DNA from: Vitis vinifera
Lineage: Eukaryota; Streptophyta; Magnoliopsida; Vitales; Vitaceae
Length of the DNA: 64,000 bases
Assembly: GCF_030704535.1 (NCBI RefSeq)
Contig: NC_081815.1
Coordinates: forward strand, 4,350,501-4,414,500
Direction: 5' to 3'
This document shows positions 17,012 through 27,760 of this stretch, one piece after another (position 1 is the stretch's first letter; the number at the start of each line of letters is the position of its first letter). The notes beneath the pieces are model-generated. The model saw only the letters and a list, made by a program, of their open reading frames with translations, was not told the origin of the DNA and searched no databases. Made by a program: the position numbers and the translations under genes.

Positions 17012-18950
17012 GGATACAGAACTTCCCCAGGAAACAAACAGAGCAAGAGAGAGTTGCAGAGAGTAAAACCCAGAAGCGGAGGCCTCTGGTTTTCACTGTC
17101 GCAAAGAGCAGGGAGGGATGGTGGGGTGGTCCTTGTCCAAAATTTATGAACGCCTTTTTGCTTTGCTTTGCCCTCCAAAACTGTCCCTTTGTGGGCAAGA
17201 GAGCTGGGCCTTGCTTGAGAGGGTGAATATTTTATTGAGTGCAAATTACACCAACTTTATGAGTGCGAATTCACCAATAATTTTCCTTGTTACCAAACAC
17301 TACTTTCTAGACTGTGGGAGCCCGTCTTCTCTCTCTCATTATTTTAACAAAAACACCATAACCAAACATTCAAACTACATTAAAAATAAAAAAAACAAGA
17401 TTTTTTTCTTGTTATGCTCTAAGACATACGGATTATCATATGATCTTTTCATATATACAAATATCTTGTATCTTGAAACATGGGCGTACAACATGTGAAT
17501 TGATTCTGGAGTAATTAAGGAAGCAATCCAATGAGAATTTAAGATCATGTTTTCGCTTTTTGTTGTTACTACACTTTCCATGATATTAAAAATGGGGGAG
17601 GTGAATGATGTTAACCATTGAAAAAATGGTTGTACTTACGCAAAAAGGGCAAGTACTTGTGTAGGGAAGGCAGCAGGCAGTGAGTGCCACAGGATATAGA
17701 TAGAATGTGATATTTGGGTTTGTGATGGGGAACCTTACAAAATATGTACGCGTATTTTAATTCAACAATAAATATAATGCAGATGCAGATTTTGTGCCAC
17801 CGACACTCTATGAGATTGGACCATTTTCTCGTCACATCACCATGTGAGTGCCTCTCCCTCCTCTCCCCACCATTTTGTTCATTTCTCTTCTTTTTGCTTA
17901 CCCATTTTTCATTTTTGTTTTTTTTCTTGTTTGGAGCTCTTTTTACTAATTATTATGATTTTTTTTCTATCTGTTTCTGTTGCGGGGGTAATATGTAGTA
18001 TGTACTACAAGCCTTTCCTAGTTGGAAAATGGGAAAAAGGTTACATTTCCAGGAGAAAAAAATTGGATTCTTTGGAATGTTGGCATGTTTGGGAAAAAGT
18101 GGGCCATACTTGAGAATATAGGTAAAATTTACTTTTAAGTTTATACTCTATATTTGAATTCAATAAAATACTTTTAGAACCTAATTTCAAATAAATCAAA
18201 ATCTTATTTTTTTAATTTTAGTTATAAATTAATAACTTTTAACGAGTTACTTTAGAAAAAAGTTTACCCAAAAAAATTATTAAAGATAAAAAAAAAAAAG
18301 AAAAAAACATTTCGAGTGCGCCAACATGAAAATTTGTTACTTTTTAACTTAAAATTTAATACTTTAAAAAAAGGGTTTGTTTTTTATATTTAATGAAATT
18401 TCCACGGAGCTACGATAACACACAAGGTACATAGAAAAAATTCTTATTCCATTGTACCATGTTATTCACGCTTTAAAAAAAAAATAGAATTTTAAAATTG
18501 GAAATTGTAAAATGTTATGATCATATATATTTTATAAAGAAAAAAAAAGGTTTTTTGTGGATTAGAATTAAGATTCCGGATTTGAAAATAAATGTTTAGC
18601 TTATATTTCAAATATCATATTATTATCCTTTAATTCACATTTCAAATTCTAGAATTAAGTATTAACCCCTTTATTTCATAAGTAAACCATAGTTTTAAAA
18701 TTTAGGATATGGTACAATCCAGCGATTCGTGAGTTGTAACACAAACAACTTCATTAACTCATACAAATAAAAGGTAACTAGGATATACATTGGTTGAAAA
18801 GCCTTCGCTAAGTGTAGCAACTCACAAAAAGGATATGAAGAAGAAAATCCAACAAGATGATTAAAGTAAGATGTGTGATAATTGTTAGAATGATTTATTT
18901 ATTCAAAACCAGAAATAGAGAGAATAATAATTAGACATTTGGGAGGTAAA
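17012..18950. other. Intergenic region upstream of BT1 gene
   Basis: The first 250 bases probably hold the BT1 promoter and 5' UTR. Farther out, short open frames are A/T-rich or low-complexity (T-rich 17880-17970, A-rich 18260-18310). Nothing resembles a gene. Confidence 0.5.
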
Positions 18951-19170
18951 GATGAGGTGCATGTGGGAGGAGATATCGCATGAGGTGCATCAGTGGTTTG
19001 AGACTTTGAGGAGACCATGCAGAGCTGGAAGCATTGTTGTTCAAGTGGTTGACGTCTGTAGAACAACTCCATGCCCAGCCACCTTAATTCTTTCAAACAA
19101 AGCTTTCAATGCCATCTCCAGATTCCCTACTGCCAACATCAGTACTGTAGAATTTGCACAGTTGGTCTCC
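18951..19170 (+). pseudogene. Fragment of an EG45/blight-associated p12-like (plant natriuretic peptide-like) gene
   Basis: One frame reads GACGRRYRMRCISGL and stops. After a frame change at about 19000-19010 the second frame reads RRPCRAGSIVVQVVDVC, TPCPATLILSNKAFNAI and ANISTVEFAQ. Together these match the C-terminal half of the double-psi beta-barrel fold of secreted EG45/p12/PNP-A proteins, related to expansin domain 1: conserved Cys, VxVVDxC, and xxDLS/NxxAFxxI. The signal peptide and first half are missing, and a TGA stop lies directly upstream of the matched block. I read it as a frameshifted relic, though a missed intron at the frame change cannot be excluded. Confidence 0.6.
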
Positions 19171-19274
19171 CTCCCTCCCTCATTATTTTTTGTTTGATTA
19201 TTTTCCGAAAATGCCCTCATCTGACACTTACAGATAGTGATGTTTTGCAGGATTCAACGGTGGAGGCAGCATGA

Positions 19275-19902
19275 AGCATGCCGCTATTGTTAATATTTTC
19301 GTTTCCGTTCTTCAATTTTCTCATTGTCCAAACAGATGACGAGGGATGCTTAAGGTCAACTTCGGCCAACCTGTAGATCGTATATTTTGCAATATTCACG
19401 GAATCGTGACATCACAATATATAATTTATGTATTATATAAAATTATTAATTATAGAAAATTAATAATATAAGATAATTCAAACTTTGAAAAATATTTTAT
19501 CTCTTATATTTGATATCATCAAATTAAATAATGATAAGTTTAAATATAAATATATTAATTTTTTAAATAAAATATATATAATATATAATTTTGTTTACAT
19601 ATAAAAAATTATAAATGTTATTATTTTATAATTTTTAAAATTATTATATTATTTAATTTTATTATTTTAATACTTATCATTATAAAAATAAATATTCACT
19701 TAAATATTTATATTTACTTAAAAGAGTTTAAATTAATGAAACTTAAAAATAAATAAATAAATAAATCTATTTTTTGTAAAGATTTGCGCAAAGTTTAGGC
19801 ATAGCCCAATGGTAGCTATTTTCTTAGTCAAGTGCTGCAATCCAGCATTCCCCTCTATGGTGTTGCCCAATGTAACCAATCCCACATCAGAACTTGACAG
19901 AA
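19275..19902. other. AT-rich intergenic DNA left of the Mutator-like element
   Basis: About 80% A+T from 19420 to 19770, with no coding signal. The last nine bases before 19912 form one copy of the element's target duplication. Confidence 0.5.
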
Positions 19903-19911
19903 AAATTCCTT

Positions 19912-20630
19912 GGGAAAAATGCTCATACACCCCTTAAACTTTTAACTACCGATCAAAAGACCCCCTTAACTTTTTTATTGGCCAATTTACTCCTTAAACT
20001 ATTCATAACTGCCAAATTAATACTTCAGTTAGTCACACGTTAACACACTAACGGAATAAACACATGCCACTCACGTGGCTTTTAAATACAAACTGAAAAA
20101 CACCCAAACATCCAAAACCCAACGGAAGAGAAGAGAACCAGTCCAGGTCCGGCAGAGAGAGAGAGAGAGAGAGACTGCACGCCGTTCATAGCCACTGCCA
20201 AGCTTCTCTCCGCCGTCTCGCCGCCCTTGTCCCGGCGGCTCCTTGGTGGTTCCGCCTCACTGTTCAATCTGGGTATGTCTTTTTTTTTTTTTTTTTTTTT
20301 CTTCTTACGTCTTGCTATTTAAATTTTCTAAGAACTTTTTTTTTTTTTTTTTTAATCTCCATGTGCGAATTTTTATTGTAGAAATTCTTGTTTTGGTTTA
20401 ATTTCTGGGTTGGGTCTCTATGAAATTCTTGGTTTTTTACTTTCTCCATGTGCCTTTCACCAACTGTTGCATTTGAGTATGCCATAGAGCTGTTTGATTA
20501 AATGCTTGAGAGAGATATGGCTACTGCTAAGGGGGTTTGGTTGCTTGGTTATCCAATTTTCCAAATATGCTGGCCTTCCAAGTTTCCCTTGCAACCCATT
20601 TGCAACAAAAACATATCAAACACGAATTAT
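19912..20630 (+). repeat. Left terminal inverted repeat of the MULE
   Basis: Reverse-complement match to 24975-25681, with differences mainly in T-run length. Includes an outer AT-rich part, a G-box/TATA-like promoter block, a GC-rich leader-like block near 20180-20275 that ends in a plausible splice donor (CTGGGTATGT), and an inner block with the conserved frame reading IATAKGVWLLGYPIF-like residues in both arms. Confidence 0.9.
20072..20090 (+). promoter_or_regulatory. G-box and TATA-like box in left MULE end
   Basis: CACGTG at 20072-20077 sits four bases before TTTAAATA (20081-20088), pointing into the element. The mirror copy in the right end has the same order. Sequence-based inference of a core promoter. 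Confidence 0.5.
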
Positions 20631-21275
20631 TATTTCTTCCCATTTGCACTTCAATTATTATTTCTTAATTTTCTCCTTCTTCATGTAGAAATCAACCCTA
20701 AATATTTCCCTTATTTGTTTCAGCAAATCAGATAATGTAATTTACAAGCTCAGAGAGATGGGAAAGATTAGGGAGAAAAATATATTGCTGATCTGCGATT
20801 ACTTCAGTAAGCTTGATCGCAACAACTTTGGGAAGATAACACTACCAGATCTTTAGGAACCTTGTGACTGCAAGAATTATGAAATCTGTTTCTATTCTTT
20901 AGATGGAAGAAATGTACAGTTACATTTTTTTTCTTCTTCCATTGATACTTGTAAAGGTTTCAAGTCATATAGGAGCAATGAAAAATAGAAGCCAATGGGA
21001 TATGTCCCCCTTCTGTTATAGGTTCTCTTACAGTCATTAAATTGAGAGGCTGCTATGGAGGGTTTGAGTTGTGTGATGTAGATTTGACACTGTAATAATT
21101 CAAGTAGTCAACAAGGAAAGTAAACAATCTTGGGATGATCTTACTTCTTCTCTTTATTTTGATTCAAGTTGTATGAGTGATTTGGTTGATGCGTACTTCT
21201 TCTCTTTATGCAATAACCACCAAAAATGAATCTGTCCCAATCTGCCATGAATTGAACTTTATGCAATAACTCTAA

Positions 21276-21513
21276 GAAAATAAATCAATAATTACATTTT
21301 TCCAGCAATATTGAAAAACAAAAGTATACTGGCTCCATCAGTATTCTTAAAAGGATCTCAATATGCCATGAATTGAAATATCAAATAAGTGTTCACAAAT
21401 GGTATATTGTTTGCCAAAAAAATAACACTCAATGAATCAATAATTACACTTTCCAAGCAATATTGAAAAACAAAAGTATACTGGCTCCATCAATATTTTT
21501 AGAAGGCTGTGTA
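21276..21513. repeat. Internal direct duplication in the MULE
   Basis: A block of about 75 bp (AATCAATAATTACA, then CAGCAATATTGAAAAACA and GTATACTGGCTCCATCA) occurs at about 21280-21355 and again at about 21437-21513, roughly 155 bp apart. It lies downstream of the transposase stop codon, between the gene and the left end. Confidence 0.75.
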
Positions 21514-21562
21514 TCACTAAACAAATTATTGAACTAAAAAATTATTTATCTTCTTACTGCCA

Positions 21563-24048
21563 CTAAACCTTAGCCTTTCCCTTATCCTTCTTGCTTCCAC
21601 TAGTGTTGTCCTTTGTACGACTTTGACTTGACTGTTGAGTACCTATATTTGATTGCTGAGTACCCTATAAAAAGCCAAAAAAGTTGAAAAAGTTTAACAA
21701 AGTAGTACTTGAAATTTGGATGAAAAGTTCAACAAAGTAGTACTTGAAATTTACCAATAATTTTTTACTCCCTTTAGCTCCAGATGTAGATGATTGTTCT
21801 AATTGCCCTTTCTTTTTCTTTTTATAAGCCTTCTTGTTGGGGTTATCAGGAGCTTTACAAGTTCTTTGATTATGGCCCCACTGGAAACAATTCCCACATT
21901 TCATGGCAGTTCCTTTCTTGCTCACCCTAAATGAATTAATAGGTTATCCTGCCTCCCTCTTTCTTACCTTCTTATGCTTGCCTACTTTCTTTGTAAATTT
22001 TGGGGGCTTGATTAGGTCATAGGGTGTTTTTGGCCATTGTTCATGGCTTGGAAGTGGGCTTATCATCCATTGGTAACAATTTAGTAATGTCTCCTTAGTG
22101 TAAGCAATGTCTACATAAGTCTCAAGTTGCTCTCCATGCTCAATTATTGCAGCAGCAGCATGAAAACATGGGATTCCACTCAATCCCCATCTCCCACAAC
22201 CACAAGTCCTCTCATTCAAGTCCACCACATATCTTCCACCATAAATATACTCCACCTCATATTTGTACTCTCCATTCCAACGAGAAATGCAATGTCCAAC
22301 CTCGTTTTTTATCCTCTCAAGCTTCTTATAGATTCTTGGACAAACCCTCCCTTCATACCTTCTCATATGATCTCTTTTGGTTTGCAACCTTTGCATCAAC
22401 ATCACTCTTATGATCTCCATCATTGTCAACACTGGTTTATCCCTAGCCTCCAAAATCCAAGCATTAAAAGACTCTGTTATATTGTTTACTAGAGTGTCAC
22501 TCTTGCTTCTTGGATTAAAAGCATGTCTGCTCCATGTTCTCACATCTAACTTCACAAGCCACTCATATGCCTTCACATCTAGCTTCTTCAACTCATCCAT
22601 GTGGAAGTCAAAAGAATTCTTTGTTGTTGCCCTAGCAGCACTCCACATTGCATCTTTGAGTACTTTCCCAGGAAAATCCTTCTTGAAATTTGCATGTAAA
22701 TGTCTAACACAAAATCTGTGCTCTGCATTAGGCATCAAATCTTTAAAGGTCTCTACTAATCCCTGCCATAAAAAATATGCAAATATACATTAGTTATTCA
22801 TATTCAGGTTATAGATCATGATATTTTAAAAAAATAAATAAATAATTCACATGCACATTAATTGTTTCTTGCCTTCTGTCAGTCTGAGATAAAGACCCAT
22901 CCATTCTCATCCACATGTCCAATGTCATCCAACAAGCATTGTAGAAACCAGGTCCAAGAGCTTTTATTCTCAATTTCAACGATAGCAAAAGCGATTGGGA
23001 AGATATTATCATTCCCATCCTTTCCAACATCAACCAGCAACTGTCCACCTGTTGTCCCCTTCAAATGACAGCCATCTATCCCAATAAGTGGCCTACAACC
23101 TGCTAAAAATCCCCTTTTGCAAGCATCAAGACAAATATACATTCTCTCAAACACATCATTCGTAGTTTGTATCTTCACTGTGCTACCCACATTCCACTTC
23201 CTAATAGCAGCTGCATAGTCCCAAAGTCTCTCATACTGCTTCTCCTCAGCACCATGTATCATCTTGAATGCCATTCTCTTAGCCTTATAACATTGGTCCA
23301 AAGTCACATCAACTTCATGGTCCCTAAACACTGCACCTTTCAATGCATTTGCTGTCCAAGTATGATCATCTCTAAAGAATGGCAAATATTTATTGGCTAG
23401 CCACCTTGAAGAAATCTTACTATTCTTATGATCCTTGCCACACGTATGAATGTTTTTAAAACTTTTGATTTGAAAGGCATCTCCCATTTGTGTTTGGGAT
23501 GCATGTATCTTCCAACCATATTTTTTTTTACATACAGCTGTCACTCTCCACTTATCATTGTGCTTATACTCAAAATCATGTTTTTCTTTAATACACCACT
23601 CCTTTAGTGCCTCCTTGAAGATGACATGTGATGCAAATTTTTTATCCTTCACTAGTTGTACATTCTCCATGCCAATGCGCTGGTTAAACTCAGGGAACCT
23701 AGGCCTTGAATTCCCTTCATCATCAGATGACCCTTCTGCACTCCTTAACTCATCACTATCCCCATGATCTGAATCTCCTTCACCATTCCAAACTCCTTCA
23801 AGCTGCTTGCCTCTAATTGCTCTATTGATTCCATCATCCTCCATACCAAAATCTTCAATTATATCATCAGATTAAAAAAAATCACTCAAATTGTAATCTT
23901 CGTTATCCTCGTCATCCTCCACATCAATTGGAACATTAACAATTTCAGATTGGCCATCAGCCTCAATAAAATCATATTGGGATTGAGGGGCTTGTACATT
24001 TGGCATAGAAGGTGAATTTCCAGGGAGTGACAGTGGACTTTCATCCAT
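21563..24048 (-). pseudogene. MuDR-family transposase, interrupted by three stop codons
   Basis: Reading on the minus strand from ATG at 24048: an acidic N-terminus (MDESPLSLPG, DVEDDEDNED), then the MuDR N-terminal DNA-binding region (FKEALKEWCIKEKHDFEYK, CKKKYGWKIHAS, IHTCGKDHKN), the MULE catalytic domain (GCRPLIGIDGCHLKGTTGG with its Asp, NIFPIAFAIVE, WFLQCLLDD, WVFISD), then NAEHRFCVRHLHANF, a SWIM zinc finger (CGCGRWGLSGIPCFHAAAAI) and a C-terminal CCHC knuckle (CGNCFQWGHNQRTC). In-frame stops: TAA at 23872-23874, TGA at about 22877 just after WVFISD, and TAA between the SWIM region and the CCHC knuckle near 21940. Each is a single base from a sense codon, and the frame stays open on both sides. 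A GC-AG intron (donor AAG|GCAAGA) follows the second stop, and a second intron is likely near 21755-21665. The last exon ends at TAG 21563-21565. Confidence 0.85.
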
Positions 24049-24974
24049 GACTACAATACAAAATTAACAAGAACATTAATAGAAGAGCTGGAGAAAACAT
24101 AATTAAAAAAAAAAAAAAACAATATAGAGAATAGTGAGAAAAAAAATATAACAATTTGCTCATGCACATGTGCATGATTGCTGCTAGTTCAATTCACATA
24201 ATTCAAAATATTACAACATGCTAGCTTAGTCAGTAGACCATATGGTTGGAATTATTACACCGAGACCCAGTATCTTTAACACTAACCAAAAGCCATATCT
24301 TTAACAGTAAACTATATATTACATATTAATATTACTTAGCTGCACCCAGCATCTTTAGGGGAAAAAAAAAAAAAAAAAAAGATGCACCTAGCAATAGTAG
24401 AAAAATGTAAAAATTAATAATATTCTTTTGAATGGATCCATATTCCAAAGTATTTAGAAACCTTAAATCAGTTGAGTTACAAAGACATTCGGCGATCAAA
24501 TTCCCTCTATCCCAACTAATGAATTATCATAAAAAATAAACTTATTTGGATCAAACTAGGTAAAATCTTTAGTGACTTAATGCAAATTTTGAAACTATGT
24601 TTATGATTTTTCAGTATCAACTGCTTCGTCATTGCAAATGTTGCATAAGATGGTTGTTAAAACATTAAGACCGTAAGGCTTACTTACAAAGTGACCTTGC
24701 CTGAACATATGGAAAAACTACATTATCTTCTCATAATAAAAAAGAAAAGTGCTACACTAATTCTATAGTGTAATTAGACATAGCAAGTTTGGACCAAACT
24801 GGAACACACTAAAAATACCAAGGGATTCATAAACAGGATTTTGGATGTTCATGATCAATCCTTATGTAGCTCTGCATTATTTCTTGGATGGATACAAGGC
24901 ATATTTGCAAGTGACAAAATTAATGAAATTTCTCTAATTGAAGATTTAGTTATTGGCTTCTGGATCATTACAGA

Positions 24975-25681
24975 ACCAATTATTGTGTTTGATATTTTTT
25001 TGTAGCAAATGGGTTGCAAGGGAAACTTGGAAGGCCAGCATATTTGGAAAATTGGATAACCAAGCAACCAAACCCCCTTAGCAGTAGCTATATCTCTCTC
25101 AGGCATTTAATCAAACAACTCTATGGCATCCTCAAATGCAACAGTTGGTGAAAGGCACATGGAGAAAGTAAAAAATCAAGAATTTCATAGAGACCCAACC
25201 CAGAAATTAAACCAAAACAAGAATATCTACAATAAAAATTCGCACATGGAGATTAAAAAAAAATAAAAGTTCTTAGAAGATTTAAATAGCAAGACGTAAG
25301 AAGAAGAAAAAAAAGAAAAGACATACCCAGATTGAACAGTGCGGCGGAACCACCAAGGCGCCGCCGGGACAAGGGCGGCGAGACGGCGGAAAGAAGCTTG
25401 GCAGTGGCTATGAACGGCGTGCAATCTCTCTCTCTCTCTGCCGGACCTGGACTGGTTCTCTTCTCTTCCGTTGGGTTTTGGATGTTTGGGTTTTTTTTAG
25501 TTTGTATTTAAAAGCCACGTGAGTGGCATGTGTTTATTCCGTTAGTATTTTAACGTGTGACTAACTGAAGTATTAATTTGGCAGTTGTGAATGGTTTAAG
25601 GAGTAAATTGGTCAATAAAAAAGTTAAGGGGGTCTTTTGACCAGTAGTTAAAAGTTTAAGGGGTGTATGGACATTTTTCCC
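24975..25681 (-). repeat. Right terminal inverted repeat of the MULE
   Basis: Inverted copy of 19912-20630. Because the transposase runs on the minus strand, this end supplies its promoter and probably a noncoding first exon in the GC-rich block (about 25330-25420), spliced from a donor next to CCCAGATTG on the plus strand. The G-box (25516-25521) and TATA-like box (25505-25512) are conserved. Confidence 0.88.
25505..25521 (-). promoter_or_regulatory. G-box and TATA-like box in right MULE end (transposase promoter)
   Basis: On the minus strand CACGTG (25516-25521) precedes TTTAAATA (25505-25512), in the same arrangement as in the left end. It is placed to drive the transposase gene leftward. 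Confidence 0.5.
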
Positions 25682-25690
25682 AAATTCCTC

Positions 25691-26686
25691 TGATAAAAAG
25701 TGGGCTAAAGCATGGACGAAATTCACAAAGCATTTGGCCCGTCCACAGTGGGCTAAGGTGCTTTGGGCCTGTGCAAAGTATGGCCCATTTTGGCCAAAAA
25801 TGGGATCAGCCTCTGGCCCGTTGGACCGACCTCCTATGGGAAAGGTAGCTAAATAAATTTGGGAGTGTGTCAGTAGAAAGACCATTTTGACCTGGTATGA
25901 TTTACTTTTTATTTTTCTAACACATTTGGAATATAAATGGACAATTTTGTTAATACGCCTTTGGAGGAAATGTGGCTATTTTTGTTCTCATTTGACCGCA
26001 AAATATAATTGATTGCCATTTTAGTTTTTTTTTTTTAAAATATTTTTATTAAATTTTTCTAAATTCAAATAAAGCTTTGATCAAATTTGTAAAGAAGTTT
26101 CTGATCGGGTAAAATTAGAATGAAATAGTAATTAGAATTTATTCCATAGCTAATCCAGAGGGGAAATTCCTAAACCGGTGCAGGAAAAACGCTCTGTCCA
26201 CGTTTTGGGAATATCGTTTTGCTGGAAGCCAAACAGCCGGCTTCAAATGACCCAATCTATAAAACAAGGACGCAATTTCTTGGACACTTCTCTAGCCTGC
26301 TGTCGATTTGGCTCTGCACCTAAAACGTCGCCGTTTTTGTCTGCCCAAATTCCTCCGTTATGTAGAGACTCTGAGACCCTAGTCGATCGAAATTAAAGTG
26401 AGAAATCAAATCTGCGACGCATCATCTTTGTGATCCATTTGAAGGTTAAATTCCAATTCCTGAAATTCTTGCCTTTTTTGTCATCAATTGAATCGAAAAT
26501 TTCTATTTCTGTTTTGACCCTCAGTTTCTCGTCAAACCCAACAAAAAATAAAAATTAAATTCAGTGATACAAGTATATATATTTTTTGAATGCAGATTTC
26601 ATAGATAATTTCCAAATTTTCTCTCGTTTCCCCTAGTTTTCTAGGGCTTTTGTCGAGGTTTCCTTCATATTTTCTGTGATTTCGAT
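25691..26686. other. Upstream region and 5' leader of the DnaJ gene
   Basis: About 600 bp of spacer, then a likely leader from about 26300. A plausible 5'-UTR intron runs from a donor near 26445 (GAAGGTTAAA) to the acceptor TTTTTGAATGCAG at about 26595. The ATG of the DnaJ frame follows at 26687. No other gene is supported. Confidence 0.45.
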
Positions 26687-27760
26687 ATGGACGGGAACAA
26701 AGATGAGGCCTTGAAATGCCTGAAAATTGGGAAAGATGCGTTGGAGGCAGGGGATCGAGCCCGTGCCTTGAAATTCGTTACGAAAGCGCGTCGTCTTGAT
26801 CCGAACCTTCCTGTTGACGATCTCTTATCGGCGATTGAACGAGAAACGGGTCAATCGGAGACGCCGGCCGGTGGGGCTAATGATGAGGCTTCGAAGGCCT
26901 CCGATCATCCTTCGGTTCGACATAGGGTTCCATCGAGTGGGTCTTCAGCGTCTTCGTCTTCATCATCGGTGGCGTACACGGAGGAACAGATCTCAATTGT
27001 GAGGCAGGTTAAGAAGAAGAAAGATTACTATGAGGTTCTAGGGTTGGAGAAGAGTTGTACTGTTGAGGATATTCGCAAGGCTTATCGGAAACTGTCTTTG
27101 AAGGTTCATCCTGATAAGAACAAGGCTCCGGGTGCAGAGGAGGCTTTTAAGGCAGTGTCTAAAGCGTTTCAGTGTTTGAGCAACGAAGAGAGCCGGAAAA
27201 AGTACGATCTTGTTGGGTCGGATGAACCAGTTTACGAGCGGCATCCAGCGACTCGCAGGGCAAACGGTTTCAATGGGTTCTATGATGGCGATGTTGATGC
27301 AGAAGAGATCTTTAGGAACTTCTTCTTCGGTGGAATGCCTCAAGCAACCACCCAGTTTCGGGGGTTCGCATTCGGGCCTGGAATGGGAACGAGAACGGGT
27401 AATAATGACTCTGGTGGATTTAACATCAGGGCACTTATTCAATTACTTCCAGTGCTTATTATTCTGCTTTTGAACTTTTTGCCATCATCAGAGCCAATGT
27501 ATGCATTCGCTAGATCTTACCCATATGAATACCGGTTTGTCACACAAAAGGGAGTGAATTATTATGTGAAGTCAACCAAATTTGAGCAAGATTACCCTTC
27601 AAATAGCCATGAACGAGTGGCTTTTGAGGCACGGGTTGAGAGAGAATACTTTGCACTTCTGTCACAGAATTGTCGGCATGAGTTGCAGCGTCTCCAGTGG
27701 GGTTTTATACGGGAAACACCACATTGTGACATGTTAAAACAGTTTGAGGCTGTGGCATAA
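26687..27760 (+). CDS. DnaJ-domain protein with C-terminal DUF1977, ER-membrane J-protein type
   Basis: Single-exon frame of 357 aa. Residues 1-55 hold the helical segment (GNKDEALKCLKIGKDAL, ARRLDPN) typical of plant J proteins of this class. A Ser-rich linker covers 82-96, and the J domain covers about 112-177 with the HPD triad at 141-143, needed to stimulate Hsp70 ATPase. A hydrophobic segment (about 249-266, IQLLPVLIILLLNFL) is the likely membrane anchor. Residues about 258-355 match DUF1977 (YAFARSYPYEYRF, FEQDYP, CRHELQRLQWG). The architecture equals the DNAJB12/B14 family, whose members sit in the ER membrane with the J domain facing the cytosol and assist ER quality control; in Arabidopsis, At3g57340 and At5g05750 are of this kind. 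Length is standard and no lesion is seen. Confidence 0.92.
   Translation: MDGNKDEALKCLKIGKDALEAGDRARALKFVTKARRLDPNLPVDDLLSAIERETGQSETPAGGANDEASKASDHPSVRHRVPSSGSSASSSSSSVAYTEEQISIVRQVKKKKDYYEVLGLEKSCTVEDIRKAYRKLSLKVHPDKNKAPGAEEAFKAVSKAFQCLSNEESRKKYDLVGSDEPVYERHPATRRANGFNGFYDGDVDAEEIFRNFFFGGMPQATTQFRGFAFGPGMGTRTGNNDSGGFNIRALIQLLPVLIILLLNFLPSSEPMYAFARSYPYEYRFVTQKGVNYYVKSTKFEQDYPSNSHERVAFEARVEREYFALLSQNCRHELQRLQWGFIRETPHCDMLKQFEAVA

Larger units (their letters stand above)
19912..25681 (-). mobile_element. Mutator-like DNA transposon (MULE), full length, inactivated
   Basis: A 5.77-kb element with long inverted ends, about 715 bp each, beginning GGGAAAAATG and ending CATTTTTCCC. It is flanked by nine-base direct repeats (19903-19911 AAATTCCTT; 25682-25690 AAATTCCTC, 8/9 identical), as expected for the 9-bp target duplication of Mutator elements. 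It carries a MuDR-family transposase gene on the minus strand. The transposase has three nonsense codons, so the copy should be unable to move by itself, although the intact ends could be mobilised by an active relative. Identity between the two inverted ends is high by eye; exact divergence was not computed. Confidence 0.9.

Noticed and set aside
16720-17244. Overlapping open frames around the BT1 first exon
   Set aside because: They are alternative-frame shadows of the Gly/Lys-rich BT1 extension, with no domain of their own.
22127-23767. Plus-strand open frames opposite the transposase
   Set aside because: Antisense shadows of the MuDR transposase exons.
24855-25106. 83-codon frame in the right MULE end, with a counterpart at 20494-20735
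   Set aside because: The similarity follows from the inverted repeat itself. No known domain, and the two frames diverge beyond the repeat.
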